64,000 nucleotides of DNA from Burkholderia ambifaria (GTDB lineage: Bacteria; Pseudomonadota; Gammaproteobacteria; Burkholderiales; Burkholderiaceae): positions 428,698 to 492,697 of the forward strand of contig NZ_LKPJ01000001.1 of assembly GCF_001443045.1 (NCBI RefSeq). The letters run 5' to 3'. Positions 44,111-52,969 of the stretch are shown one piece after another. Each line of letters opens with the position of its first letter. Within the stretch, counting starts at the first letter, position 1. The notes beneath the pieces are model-generated. The model saw nothing but the letters and a program-made list of their open reading frames with translations. It was not told where the DNA came from and searched no databases. The translations under genes and the position numbers were made by a program.

Positions 44111-45751
44111 TCAGAGTTGCGCCGACAGGCGCTTGATTTCGCGGTTGAGCACGCGCTCGTTGTCCGAATAGTCGATCGGCACGTCGATCACGTGCACGCC
44201 CGGCGTCGCGAAGCAGTCGCGCAGCAGCGGCTCGAGATCGTCGGCCGATTCGACGCGATGCCCGTGCGCACCGTAGCTCTGCGCATACGACACGAAATCG
44301 GGATTCTTCAGCGTCATCGCGAAATCGGGGAAATTCATGTTCTCCTGCTTCCAGCGGATCATCCCGAACGCATCGTCGCGCAGGATCATCACGACGATGT
44401 CGAGCTTCAGCCGCACCGCCGTTTCGAGTTCCTGAGAATTCATCATGAAGCCGCCGTCGCCGCACACGGCGATCACCTTGCGCTGCGGATGCACGATCTT
44501 CGTCGCGATCGCCGACGGCAGGCCCGCGCCCATCGACGCGAGCGCGTTGTCGAGCAGCAGCGAGTTCGGTTCGTGGGCACGCCAGTAGCGCGCGAACCAG
44601 ATCTTGTACATCCCGTTGTCGAGACAGACGATCCCGTCGACCGGCAGCGCGTTGTACAGGTCGTTCACGATCCGCACCGGATACATCGGGAAGCGCGGGT
44701 CGTGCTGGCCCTTCTGCAGATGCGCGTCGAAATGCTCCTTGATCATCGCGAAGCGCTCGAAATCCCAGTGCGGCTGCGGCGTCACCGCTTCCTTCATCTG
44801 CCACACCGCGTTCGCGATGTCGCCGACCACCTCGATCTGCGGGAAATAGACGGGATCGACCTGCGCGCCGAGGAAGTTCACGTGGATCACGGTCTTGTCG
44901 TCCGCGCGCATGAAGAACGGCGGCTTCTCGATCACGTCGTGCCCGACGTTAATGATGCAGTCGGCATGCTCGATCGCACGGTGCACGAAGTCGCCGTCGG
45001 ACAGCGTCGCGTTGCCGAGCCACAGCGGATGCGTCTCGTCGATCACGCCCTTGCCCATCTGCGTCGTGAAGAACGGGATGCCCGTCTTGTCGACGAATTC
45101 GAGCAGCATCTTGCAGGTCGTCTTGCGGTTGCCGCCCGCACCGATCATCAGCAGCGGATGACGCGCGGCCTGGATCGCGTCGATCGCATGCGCGACCGCC
45201 TTCTCCTCGGCCACCGGCCGCCGGCTGTAGCTGCGCGGGATCGGCTTGCCGTCGCCCTCCTCGTGCGCGATGTCCTCCGGCAACTCGAGGTGCGCGGCGC
45301 CCGGGCGCTCTTCTTCCGCGCGGCGAAACGCCTCGCGCACCGCCGACGGGATGTTGCCGATCGACACGATCTGCCGCGTGAACTTCGTGAGCGGCTGCAT
45401 CATGTCGACGACGTCGACGATCTGGAAGTGGCCCTGCTTGCTGGACTTGATCGGCTTCTGCCCGGTGATCATCAGCATCGGCATGCCGCCGAGCTGCGCA
45501 TACGCGGCGGCCGTCACGAAGTTGGTCGCGCCCGGCCCGAGCGTCGCGAGACACACGCCGGTTCGGCCCGTCAGGCGGCCGTAGGTGGCGGCCATGAACC
45601 CGGCCGCCTGCTCATGCCGGGTCAGCACGAGCTTGATCTTCGATCGCCGCAGCGATTCGAGCAGATCGAGGTTTTCCTCGCCGGGAATGCCGAACACATA
45701 CTCGACGCCTTCGGCTTCCAGCGCCTTCACGAACAGATCCGATGCTTTCAT
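44111..45751 (-). CDS. Acetolactate synthase-like TPP-dependent enzyme
   Basis: A 546-residue thiamine-diphosphate enzyme of the catabolic AlsS/large-subunit IlvB type. The N-terminal PYR domain has catalytic Glu in TRHEQAAGFMA (near 47) and GVCLATLGPGATN. The C-terminal PP domain has the cofactor motif GDGGFMMNSQEL, ending DDAFGMI. No small regulatory subunit gene is adjacent, consistent with a catabolic role. It is first of a two-gene operon with an aldehyde dehydrogenase. Related enzymes such as sulfoacetaldehyde acetyltransferase cannot be excluded. Confidence 0.82.
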   Translation of the reverse strand: MKASDLFVKALEAEGVEYVFGIPGEENLDLLESLRRSKIKLVLTRHEQAAGFMAATYGRLTGRTGVCLATLGPGATNFVTAAAYAQLGGMPMLMITGQKPIKSSKQGHFQIVDVVDMMQPLTKFTRQIVSIGNIPSAVREAFRRAEEERPGAAHLELPEDIAHEEGDGKPIPRSYSRRPVAEEKAVAHAIDAIQAARHPLLMIGAGGNRKTTCKMLLEFVDKTGIPFFTTQMGKGVIDETHPLWLGNATLSDGDFVHRAIEHADCIINVGHDVIEKPPFFMRADDKTVIHVNFLGAQVDPVYFPQIEVVGDIANAVWQMKEAVTPQPHWDFERFAMIKEHFDAHLQKGQHDPRFPMYPVRIVNDLYNALPVDGIVCLDNGMYKIWFARYWRAHEPNSLLLDNALASMGAGLPSAIATKIVHPQRKVIAVCGDGGFMMNSQELETAVRLKLDIVVMILRDDAFGMIRWKQENMNFPDFAMTLKNPDFVSYAQSYGAHGHRVESADDLEPLLRDCFATPGVHVIDVPIDYSDNERVLNREIKRLSAQL

Positions 45752-46109
45752 GGGGACTCTCGGTTGATGCCGCCTGCCCGGCTTACGAGCGCGCGACGTT
45801 CAGAACGCGCGCCGGCCTACGGCACGCGGACGCTTTACCTACTGGACACTGACCACGGCACTGCCCGCCACGCGATGCGTGGCGGTGCCCCCCGATGCAG
45901 GAGGACAAACGGATCCGCCCACGCGCGGCAAGCGCGCGCGGACGGCAAGGATGTTTTTGATTGTAGACGGATTCGCGCGATCCCGAGTTCGACCGAATGG
46001 CCGGGCCCGGCCTCGCGACAGGATCGGCCTGACGGCCAATTCAACGTCAAACGGCGCGCGCGGCCCTACTGTGGCGGCTACCGAATGCCACTCATCGAAT
46101 CTGTGAACC
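45752..46109. other. Divergent intergenic region between ALS-like and toxin genes
   Basis: A 358-bp region with expected divergent promoters for the ALS-ALDH operon and the toxin-antitoxin operon. No ORF or repeat of note was seen. Confidence 0.4.
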
Positions 46110-46448
46110 ATGGTTGACATACTGCAATCCGTGCCCTACAGTGCGCCTACGTACAGTATCCGGACCACCGACGTCTTCGACGCGTGGTTTGCCGGCCTGC
46201 CGGATCGCGTCGCCCGGCGGCGCATCCAGGCGCGCATCGACCGCCTGTCGATGGGCAATCCGGGCGACTGGAAATCCGCCGGCTCCCCCGTCGTCGAAAT
46301 GCGTATCGACCACGGGCCCGGCTATCGCGTCTATTACGTCAGGCGCGCAACGATATGGGTGATCCTGCTCTGCGGCGGCGACAAGTCGACGCAACAGGCG
46401 GACATCCGCGCCGCGCACGCGATGCTCGAGCGGCTCGACCTGGAGTGA
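46110..46448 (+). CDS. RelE/ParE-superfamily toxin (phage Gp49-like addiction module killer)
   Basis: A 112-residue small basic toxin. Characteristic segments are FDAWFAGLPDRVARRRIQAR, then MGNPGDWKSAGSPVVEMRID, GPGYRVYYVRR and a C-terminal LLCGGDKSTQQADIRAA. These match the HigB-like subgroup of addiction modules in which the toxin gene comes first. The likely role is mRNA cleavage on the ribosome (family inference). An antitoxin gene follows 3 bp later. Confidence 0.88.
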   Translation: MVDILQSVPYSAPTYSIRTTDVFDAWFAGLPDRVARRRIQARIDRLSMGNPGDWKSAGSPVVEMRIDHGPGYRVYYVRRATIWVILLCGGDKSTQQADIRAAHAMLERLDLE

Positions 46449-46451
46449 CCG

Positions 46452-46751
46452 ATGGACAAGATCAAGACCCGGCCATGGGATTCGGCCGAACACCTGAAAA
46501 CCGACGACGACATGGCCGACTACTTCGAGGCCTGTCTGCAGGAAGCCGGCGACGACCCGACCTTCATCGCACATGCGCTCGGGGTGATCGCCCGCGCGCG
46601 CGGCATGTCGCAGGTCGCGCGCGACGCGGGCCTGTCGCGCGAAGGGCTGTACAAGGCGTTGTCGCACGACGGCAATCCGAGCTTCGGCACGATCCTGAAA
46701 GTGATCAAGGCGCTCGGCCTGCAACTGCACGGCGCGAAGGCGCACGCGTAA
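46452..46751 (+). CDS. HigA-like HTH antitoxin
   Basis: A 99-residue partner of the upstream toxin. It has an N-terminal acidic toxin-binding part (RPWDSAEHLKTDDDMADYFE) and a Cro/C1-like HTH at the C-terminus (AHALGVIARARGMSQVARDA, LSREGLYKALS). It should repress its own promoter together with the toxin. It starts 3 bp after the toxin stop, so translation is coupled. Confidence 0.88.
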   Translation: MDKIKTRPWDSAEHLKTDDDMADYFEACLQEAGDDPTFIAHALGVIARARGMSQVARDAGLSREGLYKALSHDGNPSFGTILKVIKALGLQLHGAKAHA

Positions 46752-46803
46752 TTCGGCGGCGCGCGGCGGCGCACCCGCCATCCGCGCGAGGGCCGCGGCC
46801 GCG

Positions 46804-48090
46804 TCAATGCAGCCATCCGCCCGCCCAGCGCGGCACCAGCGACACCAGATACAGCCCGAGCCCGATCAGCCCGCCGACCAGCGTGCCGTTGATGCGGATG
46901 TACTGCAGGTCCTTGCCGATGTTCAGCTCGATCTGCCGCGACATGTCGCGCGCATCCCAGTTGCGCACCGTGTCGCGAATGTGACGCATCAGGAAATCCG
47001 CGAAATCCGGCGCCATCTCGTGCACGGCCCTCTCGATATGCTCGTTCAGCGACGCGCGCAGTGCCGGGCTTTCCGAGAGCCGCGCGCCAAGCCAGCCGCC
47101 GAGCGTCGCGGCCTGCCGGTGCAGCGCCGAATCCGGGCGCGCGAGATCGGCCTTCAGCCACGCACGCAACTGGCCCCACAGATCGCGCACATAGTCGTTG
47201 AACGCGTCGCCGTCGCGGATGTAGCGCTTGATCTCGTCGCCTTTCGCGATGAATGCCGGATCATGCTTCAATCGTTCGGTCAGCCGCACGACCGTGCGGT
47301 CGAAGCGCTGCCGCAGCTCGTGTTCGGGATCGGCCGCCACGCCCTCGAGCACGCGGCTCACCGCGCTCGCCAGCATGCGCGCACCGTTCTCGCCGAACCA
47401 CTGCGTCGGCATGATCTTCTCGACCTTCGGATATTGCGTCTTCAGCCATTCGACGATGAAGCCGGCGATCACCTCGCGGTTCTCCTCCTTGTCGAGCACG
47501 TCGACCACCTGCTCGATCGCATCGTCGAGCAGCGTCTGGTGCCGGCCGTCCTTCGTCAGCGTGTCGAGGATCGCGCCGGCCGATTGCGACAGGTCGATCC
47601 GGTCGATCACCGCGCGGAACGCATCGTGGACGAACGACTGGATCCGCGCATCGTCGGTCATGTCGAGCGCGAAGCTCATCAGCTTCGTCACGTAGCCGCC
47701 GAGCGCGTCGGTGTTCGCCGGTTCGCCGAGCCATGCACCGAGCTTCTGCGCAGGGTCGTGCTGGCGAATCTGCGCGGCGAGCGCGTCGGGGCCGAGGAAT
47801 TTCTCGCGCACGAACACCGCGAGGTTGTCGGCGATCTTGTCCTTGCTCTTCGGGATGATCTCGGTATGGCGCGACACGAACGGAATCGGCACGCGTCGGA
47901 ACAGCGCGACGACCGCGAACCAGTCGGCAAGCGCGCCGACCATCGCGGCCTCGGCCACCGCCTTGAAACCATCGACCCACGGGCCGCGCGGCAGCAGGAT
48001 CGTCGTGACGAACACCGCGACGGCGGCCAGCAGCAGCCATAGCGCGCGGCGCTTGCTGCGCTTCAGTTCGAGGGCTTTGTCTGGCGTCAT
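46804..48090 (-). CDS. DUF445 family membrane-anchored protein
   Basis: A 428-residue protein of the DUF445 (YjiN-like) family. It has an N-terminal membrane segment (LWLLLAAVAVFVTTILLP) and a family motif GALADWFAVVALFRRVPIPF (about 49-68). The long helical body is charged, and it ends in a C-terminal hydrophobic segment (GTLVGGLIGLGLYLVSLVP). Function unknown. It converges on the antitoxin gene. The start at 48090 is taken because membrane homology begins there; the open frame extends upstream. Confidence 0.88.
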   Translation of the reverse strand: MTPDKALELKRSKRRALWLLLAAVAVFVTTILLPRGPWVDGFKAVAEAAMVGALADWFAVVALFRRVPIPFVSRHTEIIPKSKDKIADNLAVFVREKFLGPDALAAQIRQHDPAQKLGAWLGEPANTDALGGYVTKLMSFALDMTDDARIQSFVHDAFRAVIDRIDLSQSAGAILDTLTKDGRHQTLLDDAIEQVVDVLDKEENREVIAGFIVEWLKTQYPKVEKIMPTQWFGENGARMLASAVSRVLEGVAADPEHELRQRFDRTVVRLTERLKHDPAFIAKGDEIKRYIRDGDAFNDYVRDLWGQLRAWLKADLARPDSALHRQAATLGGWLGARLSESPALRASLNEHIERAVHEMAPDFADFLMRHIRDTVRNWDARDMSRQIELNIGKDLQYIRINGTLVGGLIGLGLYLVSLVPRWAGGWLH

Positions 48091-48266
48091 GGGCGACCGG
48101 TGAAACGGCAATGCCGCTAATATGCACCGAACGCCTGCCCGCGACAAACCCGCACGCATTGCGCGAGCCGGGAATGTCGCGCGGCACGGGGTTGCTTCCA
48201 CTTCCGGCCATTCGCCGCCAGGCGCCGGCGCGAACACGGCCACGCGGGCCGCGTTCGCGCGCTGCG

Positions 48267-49487
48267 TCAGAGGAACGTCTTCAGGTTCACCGCCGGATCG
48301 GCGAGTTTCACCGGATCGGGTACAGCCCCCGCCGCGATCAGCCGCCGCGACGCACCGATGTCGCGCCCGAGGTTCACCGCGGCCACCGCCACGATCTTCC
48401 CGTCGTCGTCCAGCCCGAACACCGTGAACGGCCCGCCCGCCGGATCGCCGCGCACGACGGTCGCCCGCTCGCTGCCGAACAGCCCGAGCATCTGCAGGTT
48501 GCAGTCGTACTGATCGGACCACAGCCACGGCAGTTCGGCATAGGTTTCGTCCGCGCCGAGCAGGTTCGCGGCCGCGACGGCCGGCTGGTTTTCCGCGACC
48601 TGCCACGACTCGATCCGCACGTGACGCCCGAGCAGCGGATTGAAGTGCATCGTCACCTCGCCCGCCGCGAAGATCGCGCGATCGGCCGTGCGGCAACCCG
48701 CATCGACACGGATCCCGTTGTCGACCTCGAGGCCGGCTGCCTGCGCGAGTTCGACGTTGGGTACGACGCCGATCCCGACCACGACGATATCGGCCGGCAC
48801 GTCGCCGCGATCGGTCTCGACGATCGCGCCACCGCCCGGAGCACGGCGAATCGCGCGCGGCAGCGTCGTCATCTGAAAGCTCACGCCGCGCGCGTCATGC
48901 AGTTGCCGCGCATGGGCGCCGACGACGTCCGGCAGCGCACGCTGCAGCAAACGCGCCGCCGGGTCGATCACCGTCACGTCGCAGCCGACCTGGCGCGCCG
49001 CAGCCGCCACTTCCAGACCGATGAAGCCGCCGCCGAGCACCGCCACGCGACGCCCCGGCGCGAGCCGCGCCCGCAACGCTCGCGCATCGGCCACGGTGCG
49101 CACGTAGTGCGGAACCACGCCTTCGTCGACCGGACCGCCGAATGCACGCACCCGCGACCCCGTCGCGAGCACGAGCCGTGCGTACGGCAATGTCGCGCCG
49201 TCGTCGAGCCGCACACGCTGCGCATCGCGTTCGATCGCATCGACCCGCGTGCCGAGCCGCAGCTCGATGCGCTGCGCGTCGTACCATGCGGCATCGCGCA
49301 CGAACGCGCGCTGCTCACCGCCGTCGCTCAGCAGCGCGTCCTTCGACAGCGCGGGCCGGTCGTACGGCAGCTCGCGCTCCGCGCCGATCATCACGATGCG
49401 CGCATCGGCGTTACCCTCGCGCAACGCCTCGGCCGTGCGCCGCGCTGCGTGGCCGGCGCCGACGATCACGAACGGGTCAGTCGACAT
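48267..49487 (-). CDS. andAa: Anthranilate dioxygenase ferredoxin reductase AndAa
   Basis: A 406-residue FAD-dependent NADH:ferredoxin reductase of the type used by class II and III ring-hydroxylating dioxygenases. The FAD motif VIVGAGHAARRTAEAL is at the N-terminus, an NAD motif VAVLGGGFIGLEVAAAA is near 145-160, and the C-terminal FAD segment includes FAAGEV. It passes electrons from NADH to ferredoxin AndAb. It overlaps andAb by 11 bp and is last in the andAcAdAbAa operon. Confidence 0.9.
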   Translation of the reverse strand: MSTDPFVIVGAGHAARRTAEALREGNADARIVMIGAERELPYDRPALSKDALLSDGGEQRAFVRDAAWYDAQRIELRLGTRVDAIERDAQRVRLDDGATLPYARLVLATGSRVRAFGGPVDEGVVPHYVRTVADARALRARLAPGRRVAVLGGGFIGLEVAAAARQVGCDVTVIDPAARLLQRALPDVVGAHARQLHDARGVSFQMTTLPRAIRRAPGGGAIVETDRGDVPADIVVVGIGVVPNVELAQAAGLEVDNGIRVDAGCRTADRAIFAAGEVTMHFNPLLGRHVRIESWQVAENQPAVAAANLLGADETYAELPWLWSDQYDCNLQMLGLFGSERATVVRGDPAGGPFTVFGLDDDGKIVAVAAVNLGRDIGASRRLIAAGAVPDPVKLADPAVNLKTFL

Positions 49488-49803
49488 TGACTTCCACCTG
49501 CCCGTCGACGATCCGGATCGGATAAGTCCGCACCGGCTCGGTAATCGGCGCGCACTTCGGCGCACCCGTGCGAATGTCGATCAACCCCTGATGCAGCGGG
49601 CACTCGACGCAGCCGTCTTCCACGTAGCCTTCGGACAGGCGTGCGTGGCCATGCGAACAGAGGTCGTGCATCGCGAACAGTTCGTCGCCGATCCGGAACA
49701 CCGCGATCGGCTTCTGGCCGGCGACGCGCGCCACCGGTTCGTCTTCGGAGAATTCGTCGAATGCGCCGAGCGGATGCCACTCGGCCAGCGTTGCTTCGGT
49801 CAT
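49477..49803 (-). CDS. andAb: Anthranilate dioxygenase Rieske ferredoxin AndAb
   Basis: A 108-residue Rieske 2Fe-2S ferredoxin. The cluster ligands are C49 and H51 (CSHGH) and C68 and H71 (CPLH), the classic CXH...CXXH spacing. It carries electrons from AndAa to the terminal oxygenase. It lies between andAd and andAa with a 20-bp gap upstream. Confidence 0.93.
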   Translation of the reverse strand: MTEATLAEWHPLGAFDEFSEDEPVARVAGQKPIAVFRIGDELFAMHDLCSHGHARLSEGYVEDGCVECPLHQGLIDIRTGAPKCAPITEPVRTYPIRIVDGQVEVNVD

Positions 49804-49823
49804 GTCGGTTCCTTGCTTCCGTA

Positions 49824-50312
49824 TCAGATCGGCGTCGCGAGCAGCGTCTGCACGCGCGACGTGTCGTAGATCACGCGCTTGGTCTTGTAGCGCAGCCCCT
49901 CCGGCGTGCGCACGACCGTGTCGTAGTACTTTCCGGCCTGGTACACGTTCGATTCGCCGTTGCTGCGCGTCTGCACGACCACGTAGTTGCTCTCGGTGTC
50001 GATCTCGCCGTCGCGCTGCGCGACGATCGTGAGACCCGACGTCATGTGCCGGTACGTGTGCTCTTCGAAGATGTTCGCGTGCCGCAGCGATACCACGCGG
50101 TCGCGCAGCATCCGCTGGTTCGTGCAGTGGACGATTCCGACCGGCAGCCCGAGATCCGCGTTCTCTTTCGGCACGATCTCGTACGTGCAGTCCTCGGTGA
50201 ACATCTCCGGCCAGTGTTCGAGCCGGTCGTTGTCGAGGTGGCCGATGTAGCGGTTCTGGAGCATGTAAATCTCGAACCACGTCTTCATGTCTTCCGTCAG
50301 GTTTTCCATCAT
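49824..50312 (-). CDS. andAd: Anthranilate dioxygenase small (beta) subunit AndAd
   Basis: A 162-residue beta subunit of a ring-hydroxylating dioxygenase. It has the typical SnoaL-like fold sequence (YMLQNRYIGHLDNDRLEHWP, MFTEDCTYEIVPKENADLG, then VYQAGKYYDTVVRTPEGLRY). It forms the alpha3beta3 terminal oxygenase with AndAc. Of two adjacent ATG codons, 50312 has a GGGAG site 8 nt before it. The gene follows andAc by 14 bp. Confidence 0.92.
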   Translation of the reverse strand: MMENLTEDMKTWFEIYMLQNRYIGHLDNDRLEHWPEMFTEDCTYEIVPKENADLGLPVGIVHCTNQRMLRDRVVSLRHANIFEEHTYRHMTSGLTIVAQRDGEIDTESNYVVVQTRSNGESNVYQAGKYYDTVVRTPEGLRYKTKRVIYDTSRVQTLLATPI

Positions 50313-50326
50313 TCCGCGCTCCCGCT

Positions 50327-51598
50327 TCAATAGCCCATCAGCTTCTGGTAGCCGACCCAGAACTTGCGGATCAGGCTTTCGGTGATCACCGTGTCCTGCT
50401 GGTCCGGATTGCCGCGCGACATCTCGATCACCGACGTCGCATCGGCGTCGCGCACCGTGCCGCGCTGCACGAGTTCGGTCGCCTCGGTGTCTTCCATCGA
50501 GATGTAGCCGGCCGGCCCGACCAGGTTCGCCTGCTTGATGCGCAGCGCGCGCAGTTCGGGCGTGTCGTCCGCGTAGCCGAAGAAGTGGAAGATCAGCTCG
50601 AAGTTGTCCGGGCCCTTCGGCAGGATCTGCCGCGCGACCAGCGTGTTGTGGATCTGCTGGATCACGAGCTGCGGGAAGATCGGCTGGATATGGTTCGTGC
50701 AGTCCTCGTCGTATTCCGACACGAGATCGAGGATCGACTCGTCTTCCAGATGGAAGCCCTCGTCGAACGAGCGGATGTTCTGCTGCTTGTACGCAGCCGA
50801 CGTGTCGTCACCCGTCTTCGTCACCGTGATGATGCTGTGCAGCCCGTGGTTCGCATCCGGAATCGAGCGCGCCTTCATCCCGACGCGGAAGATGTTGAAG
50901 GTCGTATGGAACAGGTGCAGCATGCTCGCGTGATACGGATCCTTCACGTTCTCCATGTACAGCTTCCAGTTCGACTTCGAATACTGGCGCGTGCAGCCGA
51001 GATACTCGATCGGCTTGTGGAAGATCCGGTCGATCCACGGCCGCATCTGCTCGCCGAGATAATCCGGCAGCGGCATCACTTCATCGCTGAAGGTGGCGAA
51101 CACGAGCCCGCGATAACTGTCGACGCGCAGCTTGCGCAGCCCGTGCTGCTTCGGGTCGAAGTCGGCCGGCATCCCGGTCATCCCCTTCTGGCCGCGCCGG
51201 AACGGCACGCCGAGCAGGTTGCCCTCGTTGTCGAAGCTCCACTGGTGGTACACGCACGTGTGCGAACTCGCGTTGCCGCGCGACTTGCGGCAGACCTGTG
51301 CGCCGCGGTGCGCGCAGCGGTTCACCCACGCGGACAGCGTGCCGTCCTCGGTGCGCGTGACGACCACCGGCGTGTCGCCGACGAACGTGCTCTTGAAGTC
51401 GCCGACGTTCGGGATTTCCGCTTCCAGCGCGACGAAGTTCCATGTCGGCCCGCGGAAAATGCGTTCCTGCTCGCGATCGTAGACCGCGCGCGAACTGAAC
51501 ACCTTGTACGGTACGCGCGAGCCGTCTTCGTGCGGAAAACGCACATCGGACGCGTCGTCACGCGTGGCGAATACGACGGGCGATTCTGTCTGCTCCAT
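50327..51598 (-). CDS. andAc: Anthranilate 1,2-dioxygenase large (alpha) subunit AndAc
   Basis: A 423-residue catalytic subunit. The N-terminal Rieske centre has C95/H97 and C115/H118. The catalytic mononuclear iron site has H223 and H228 in DPYHASMLH, with a further Asp downstream. It dihydroxylates anthranilate at C1/C2 to give catechol with release of CO2 and ammonia. An AGGAG ribosome site supports ATG 51598. It is first in the operon, divergent from andR. Confidence 0.92.
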   Translation of the reverse strand: MEQTESPVVFATRDDASDVRFPHEDGSRVPYKVFSSRAVYDREQERIFRGPTWNFVALEAEIPNVGDFKSTFVGDTPVVVTRTEDGTLSAWVNRCAHRGAQVCRKSRGNASSHTCVYHQWSFDNEGNLLGVPFRRGQKGMTGMPADFDPKQHGLRKLRVDSYRGLVFATFSDEVMPLPDYLGEQMRPWIDRIFHKPIEYLGCTRQYSKSNWKLYMENVKDPYHASMLHLFHTTFNIFRVGMKARSIPDANHGLHSIITVTKTGDDTSAAYKQQNIRSFDEGFHLEDESILDLVSEYDEDCTNHIQPIFPQLVIQQIHNTLVARQILPKGPDNFELIFHFFGYADDTPELRALRIKQANLVGPAGYISMEDTEATELVQRGTVRDADATSVIEMSRGNPDQQDTVITESLIRKFWVGYQKLMGY

Positions 51599-51669
51599 GT
51601 CGGACTCCTTGTGGTTCCATTTCGTTGATTGCATGGAGATGATTTTTGAAAAGCTAATATTCGGCGTCT

Positions 51670-51716
51670 ATCCGGAAAGTGCGATTGCGGCGGCGCAATA
51701 TCCACTTTCGGCGGAT
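51670..51716. promoter_or_regulatory. Candidate AndR operator / andAc-andR promoter region
   Basis: Between divergent andAc and andR, an imperfect inverted repeat is seen: ATCCGGAAAGTG at 51670-51681 and CACTTTCGGCGGAT at 51703-51716. Its complement matches with a two-base insertion. Position and symmetry fit a regulator site for AndR, but direct binding is unproven. Confidence 0.4.
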
Positions 51717-51802
51717 TTCTGCGCTAGCATGGCGACACACGCGACCCCGCGCACGATCGCGACCCATTCGTCGGATCGAAGCGCGCGTCCACACCAAGGC
51801 CG

Positions 51803-52765
51803 ATGCCCATGTCCCCAACGTCGTTCGAGCCGCATGCGCTGCGCGCGCACCGGCTGTTCGAATCCCGCGATCTCGACGAGACGCGCGAGCGAATCTCGCG
51901 CGTGATGCAGCCGCACGCGCTGCTGCCGAGCGGCCGCGTGCAAGGCGCATCGCACATGGATTTCGTGCGGCTCGGCGGGCTCGGCATCGGCACCATTGCA
52001 TTCGGCGACGCGATGCGCGTGCAGGTCGACGCCGTCGACGGGTATTACCTGCTGATGTTCTGCCTGTCCGGGCAGGCAGAAGTCCACGCGATGGGACGCC
52101 GGCTCGGCGTCGACGGGCAGACGGGCGTGCTGTGCGCGCCCGGCGAGCGCTTCGACGCGGTGCTGTCCGCCGACTGCGAGCAGTTCGTGCTGCGCATCGA
52201 CGCGGCCACCGTCGGCTCGCTGACCGGCGACCCGCGCGCGACGCTCGACCCTGTGCTGCACATCAGCGACGCCGCGCTCGCCGCGTGGCGCCAGCAGTTG
52301 ATGCTCGTCGCCCGCTCGCCCGAGCTGCTCGAACGCGCGAACGCCAACCCGCGCGTCGCGTCGCAGCTCGAGCACCTGCTGATCGACCTGCTGATCGAAG
52401 GCCACCCGCCGTCGGTACTGAGCACACGCCACGATCCGGCGCCCGGCTTCGTGCGGCGCGCGCAGGAGTTCGTCAACGCACACTACGCGCAGCCGCTGCA
52501 GCTCGCCGATATCGTCCAGGCCGCCAACGTGCCGGAGCGGACGCTGCGCGACGCCTTCCTGCAGTTCCGCGGGATGAGCCCGATGCAATACCTGCGCGCG
52601 ACGCGGCTCGATCATGCGCGGGAATTGCTGCGCGGGTCGGTGTCCGAGCGACGGATCGCCGATATCGCACTCGATTGCGGGTTCACGCACCTCGGGCGCT
52701 TCGCGATCGCGTATCGGGAAAAGTTCGGCGAATCACCGTCGGAGACGCTCGACGGCAAGCGGTAG
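51803..52765 (+). CDS. andR: AraC-family regulator AndR
   Basis: A 320-residue regulator. The N-terminal half is a sensor of the AraC-binding-like type ([20 protein letters not shown]). The C-terminal part is an AraC HTH domain from about residue 215 ([21 protein letters not shown], then [20 protein letters not shown] and [20 protein letters not shown]). In Burkholderia DBO1, andR activates the andA operon in response to anthranilate; the divergent arrangement here is the same. Two close start codons (51803, 51809) are possible. Confidence 0.9.
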   Translation: MPMSPTSFEPHALRAHRLFESRDLDETRERISRVMQPHALLPSGRVQGASHMDFVRLGGLGIGTIAFGDAMRVQVDAVDGYYLLMFCLSGQAEVHAMGRRLGVDGQTGVLCAPGERFDAVLSADCEQFVLRIDAATVGSLTGDPRATLDPVLHISDAALAAWRQQLMLVARSPELLERANANPRVASQLEHLLIDLLIEGHPPSVLSTRHDPAPGFVRRAQEFVNAHYAQPLQLADIVQAANVPERTLRDAFLQFRGMSPMQYLRATRLDHARELLRGSVSERRIADIALDCGFTHLGRFAIAYREKFGESPSETLDGKR

Positions 52766-52969
52766 GCGGGGGCCGGCGGGCTGCCTTGCTGATTGCCGGC
52801 CTGGGGGGTTGGTCGGTTGGTCGGTGTAGCCGACTTGGCCGACCTGGTCGATCGGCCTGCCGGTTCGCATCAGCGGCGAATGACCTCGCATCGCGACGCC
52901 CTCACCACATTCGGCTTGATGCGCCAAAACTGACCGTTAGTTGCAATCGATACGCAAACGGTCCCGCCC

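Noticed and set aside
44081..46117. 678-codon open frame on the plus strand opposite the ALS-like gene
   Set aside because: Antisense of a clear TPP enzyme; His/Arg/Asp-rich composition typical of shadow frames.
52766..52969. Short GGTCGGTT-type repeats between andR and catR
   Set aside because: A few imperfect copies only; no clear unit array or function, and the region is just the convergent 3' gap.
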